This document shows, piece after piece, positions 62,190-64,000 of a DNA stretch of 64,000 bases. Where the stretch lies: the NCBI GenBank assembly GCA_020721905.1, contig DYLU01000004.1:21766-85765 (forward strand). The letters are read 5' to 3'. The notes below the pieces were generated by a model that searched no databases, was not told the origin of the DNA, and was given only the letters and a program-made list of their open reading frames with translations. Within the stretch, counting starts at the first letter, position 1. Each line of letters opens with the position of its first letter. The translations under genes were made by a program, and so were the position numbers. The stretch is from Leptospira biflexa (GTDB lineage: Bacteria > Spirochaetota > UBA4802 > UB4802).

Positions 62190-63980
62190 TTATTCGTTAT
62201 CATTTGGATACATTGATTCTATTTCTTTTGCATACTTCTGTTCAATAACACGTCGTTTTACTTTTAACGTTGGAGTAAGTTCACCACTTGCCTGACTCCA
62301 TTCAGCTTCTAACAGTTTGAATTTTCTTATTTGCTCAACACGTGAAAATTGTTTTGTATATTTCTGAATTTCCTGAGCAATTAACTCATTTACCTTATCA
62401 TTTTCAATGAGTTCTTTATTATTCGAAAATTGTATGCCTTGTTTTTTAGCCCATTTGCCAAGCTCCTCAAATGCTGGAATAACAAGAGCCGATAGATATT
62501 TTCTTCTATCCCCTATCACCGCTACCTGTTCAATATACTTTGATTCTTTAAGGCTATTTTCAATATTTTGCGGGGAAATATTTTTGCCACCAGCTGTTAC
62601 GATGATATCTTTAATCCTGCCGGTTATATACAATCTTCCTTTTTCATCGACGACACCAATATCACCCGTTTTGAAGAAACTATCTTTAGTAAAGACTTCT
62701 TGTGTGGCTTTGGGGTTTTTATAATACCCTTTCATTACCTGTGGCCCTTTTATTAAAATTTCCCCATCATCTGCAATTTTAATAATTGTATCTTTTAAAG
62801 CTGGCCCAACCGATCCAGGCTGAATTATAGCTGGCCTGTTTACGTTAGTTACTGGAGTTGTTTCAGTAAGTCCAAATCCCTCAAGTATAACTATACCCAT
62901 CCCAAGGAAAAATTCTGCATCTGATACTGCTAATGGACCACCACCTGATACAGCTATTCGTATCCTGTCAAATCCTAATGCAGCTTTCAATTTGGACCAT
63001 ATAAGTTTATCAGCCAGGCGTACCTGTAAGCCTAATATTCCTTTTGGCTTTTTGTCCTGGCAAACATACGGGGTATTCTTTTTTGCAACATATAATGACC
63101 AGTTAAATAATGCTTTCTTTATTCCCTTAACATCGGCAGCCCGGGCAAGAATACCTGCATGAATTTTTTCATATAATCGCGGGACACTGACAATAAAATT
63201 TGGTCTAATTTCAGCCAGATTCTGAGGTACTGTTGAAAAATCTTCAGCATATGCTATTTTTGCACCGCCAGCGATAGCCAGATAATAACCTGCAGTTCTC
63301 TCAAGTGAATGCGATAGTGGCAGGAAAGATAAGCAAACATCTTTATAGGTTACATAATCGCTAAAATCATACAGTATTTGATTAACATTTGCTACAAAAT
63401 TTCCATGGGTTAGCATTACCCCTTTAGGATTTCCGGTAGTCCCCGAGGTATAAATAATTGTAGCCAGATCATCTTTCCTGATAGATTTTATCCTTCTTTC
63501 AAATTCCTGTTTATTTTTATATGTTTTTCCTTTTTCAATAGCCTGTGCAAGTGTTATTACTCCTGGTTTTTTGCCTTTTATTTCATCAAAAACAATAATC
63601 TGTTTTACCTTAGGCAATCTTTTTTTTACTTTTAAAATCCTATCTAAATGATCTTCAGTCCCAACAATACAAATCGCACTATCTGAATTATCAATTATAT
63701 AATATGCTTCTTCTGATGAGTTGGTTGCATAAATGGGAACATTAACAGCACCTATTGACAAAATAGCCATATCGGCAACAAACCATTCATACCGGTTGGG
63801 AGAAAAAAGTGCAATTTTAGCACCCTTTTTTACACCTAATGAAAGCAGATAATATGCAAAATTTCGTATAAGTTGATCCATGTGATTCCATGACAGATCA
63901 ACATATACTCCACCTTTCTTGTACGAAACACATCCCTGATCACCTAAATTTTTGACCTGCTTTTGAAATATTGCAGCCAT
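62190..63980 (-). CDS. Long-chain acyl-CoA synthetase (AMP-forming); start possibly beyond window edge
   Basis: At least 596 residues. P-loop IIYTSGTTGNPKGVMLTHGNF, GFGLTETTPV, GEILIKGPQVMKGYYKNP, KTGDIGVVDEKGRLYITGRIKDIIVTAGGKNISPQNIE are the motifs of the long FadD15-type ligases found in spirochaetes and actinobacteria. It activates fatty acids for lipid synthesis or oxidation. The ATG at 63980 has no ribosome site, and the frame is open (QYSESS before it) to the window edge at 64000, so the true start may lie outside. Convergent with ahcY across a strong terminator. A second AMP-forming acyl-CoA ligase is encoded at 16000. Confidence 0.9.
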   Translation of the reverse strand: MAAIFQKQVKNLGDQGCVSYKKGGVYVDLSWNHMDQLIRNFAYYLLSLGVKKGAKIALFSPNRYEWFVADMAILSIGAVNVPIYATNSSEEAYYIIDNSDSAICIVGTEDHLDRILKVKKRLPKVKQIIVFDEIKGKKPGVITLAQAIEKGKTYKNKQEFERRIKSIRKDDLATIIYTSGTTGNPKGVMLTHGNFVANVNQILYDFSDYVTYKDVCLSFLPLSHSLERTAGYYLAIAGGAKIAYAEDFSTVPQNLAEIRPNFIVSVPRLYEKIHAGILARAADVKGIKKALFNWSLYVAKKNTPYVCQDKKPKGILGLQVRLADKLIWSKLKAALGFDRIRIAVSGGGPLAVSDAEFFLGMGIVILEGFGLTETTPVTNVNRPAIIQPGSVGPALKDTIIKIADDGEILIKGPQVMKGYYKNPKATQEVFTKDSFFKTGDIGVVDEKGRLYITGRIKDIIVTAGGKNISPQNIENSLKESKYIEQVAVIGDRRKYLSALVIPAFEELGKWAKKQGIQFSNNKELIENDKVNELIAQEIQKYTKQFSRVEQIRKFKLLEAEWSQASGELTPTLKVKRRVIEQKYAKEIESMYPNDNE

Positions 63981-64000
63981 AGACGATTCTGAATACTGAA

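Noticed and set aside
1-64000. tRNA, rRNA, CRISPR arrays, insertion sequences, prophage genes
   Set aside because: I looked for typical motifs, transposase or integrase signatures and regularly spaced repeats and found none; small RNAs cannot be excluded by reading alone.

Overview
The window is AT-rich chromosomal DNA from a Gram-negative, flagellated bacterium, most likely a member of the Spirochaetota. This is an inference from gene content, not a phylogeny. The signs are a UPF0164 outer-membrane family protein, a 7TM-sensor/SpoIIE phosphatase of the type common in Leptospira relatives, a flgG-flgA-flgH-flgI-rod-protein operon, the RNase Y-YmdB and CdaA-YbbR pairs, the DXP isoprenoid pathway, and a type II secretion system that includes GspN. 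I saw no rRNA, tRNA, CRISPR array, insertion sequence or prophage.

Layout. 1-1.6 kb: 3' end of purL, then purQ. 1.7-6 kb: a large hybrid histidine kinase whose 5' end is split by a frameshift in an A9 tract. 6-7.3 kb: a MORN-like repeat lipoprotein. 7.4-10.8 kb: flagellar operon flgG-A-H-I plus a FlgJ-type rod protein. 11-14.7 kb: Lol-type lipoprotein transporter genes and a beta-CASP RNase. 14.7-19.1 kb: a divergent acyl-CoA locus (acyl-CoA ligase and acyl-CoA dehydrogenase leftward; XRE regulator and second dehydrogenase rightward) around a palindromic operator candidate. 19.2-20.4 kb: a CapA-family protein.

20.7-32.1 kb is the most interesting region: a probable sulfoquinovose (SQ) catabolic cluster. 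A GPH-type importer, an L-fucose/arabinose-isomerase-like enzyme and a YihQ-type sulfoquinovosidase with every SQ-recognition and catalytic residue in register lie in one leftward unit. A DASS transporter, a split transketolase and an RpiB-fold isomerase lacking the phosphate-binding and ring-opening residues lie in a second leftward unit. Both units have nearly the same promoter, with a CGATAACG/CGTTATCG operator in the spacer, and a ROK-family repressor is divergent from the first. Together this fits the transketolase-type sulfoglycolysis route: SQ to 6-deoxy-6-sulfofructose, then two rounds of two-carbon transfer with an aldose-ketose isomerisation between them, leaving sulfoacetaldehyde. 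A third copy of the operator precedes the SpoIIE phosphatase gene (32.2-34.3 kb).

34.5-48.7 kb: a small hypothetical gene, then twelve type II secretion genes (gspC to gspN) in one operon, with an ispH gene fused to a UbiA-like membrane domain closely behind. 48.8-60.6 kb (leftward): a lipoprotein pair, then a long housekeeping run: coaD, rny, ymdB, dxs, tlyA, a FlgD-Ig-like secreted protein, UPF0164, folP, cdaA, ybbR, pdxJ, many with overlapping ends. An NlpC/P60 lipoprotein and the divergent ahcY follow, and the window ends in a long-chain acyl-CoA synthetase gene that may run past the right edge.
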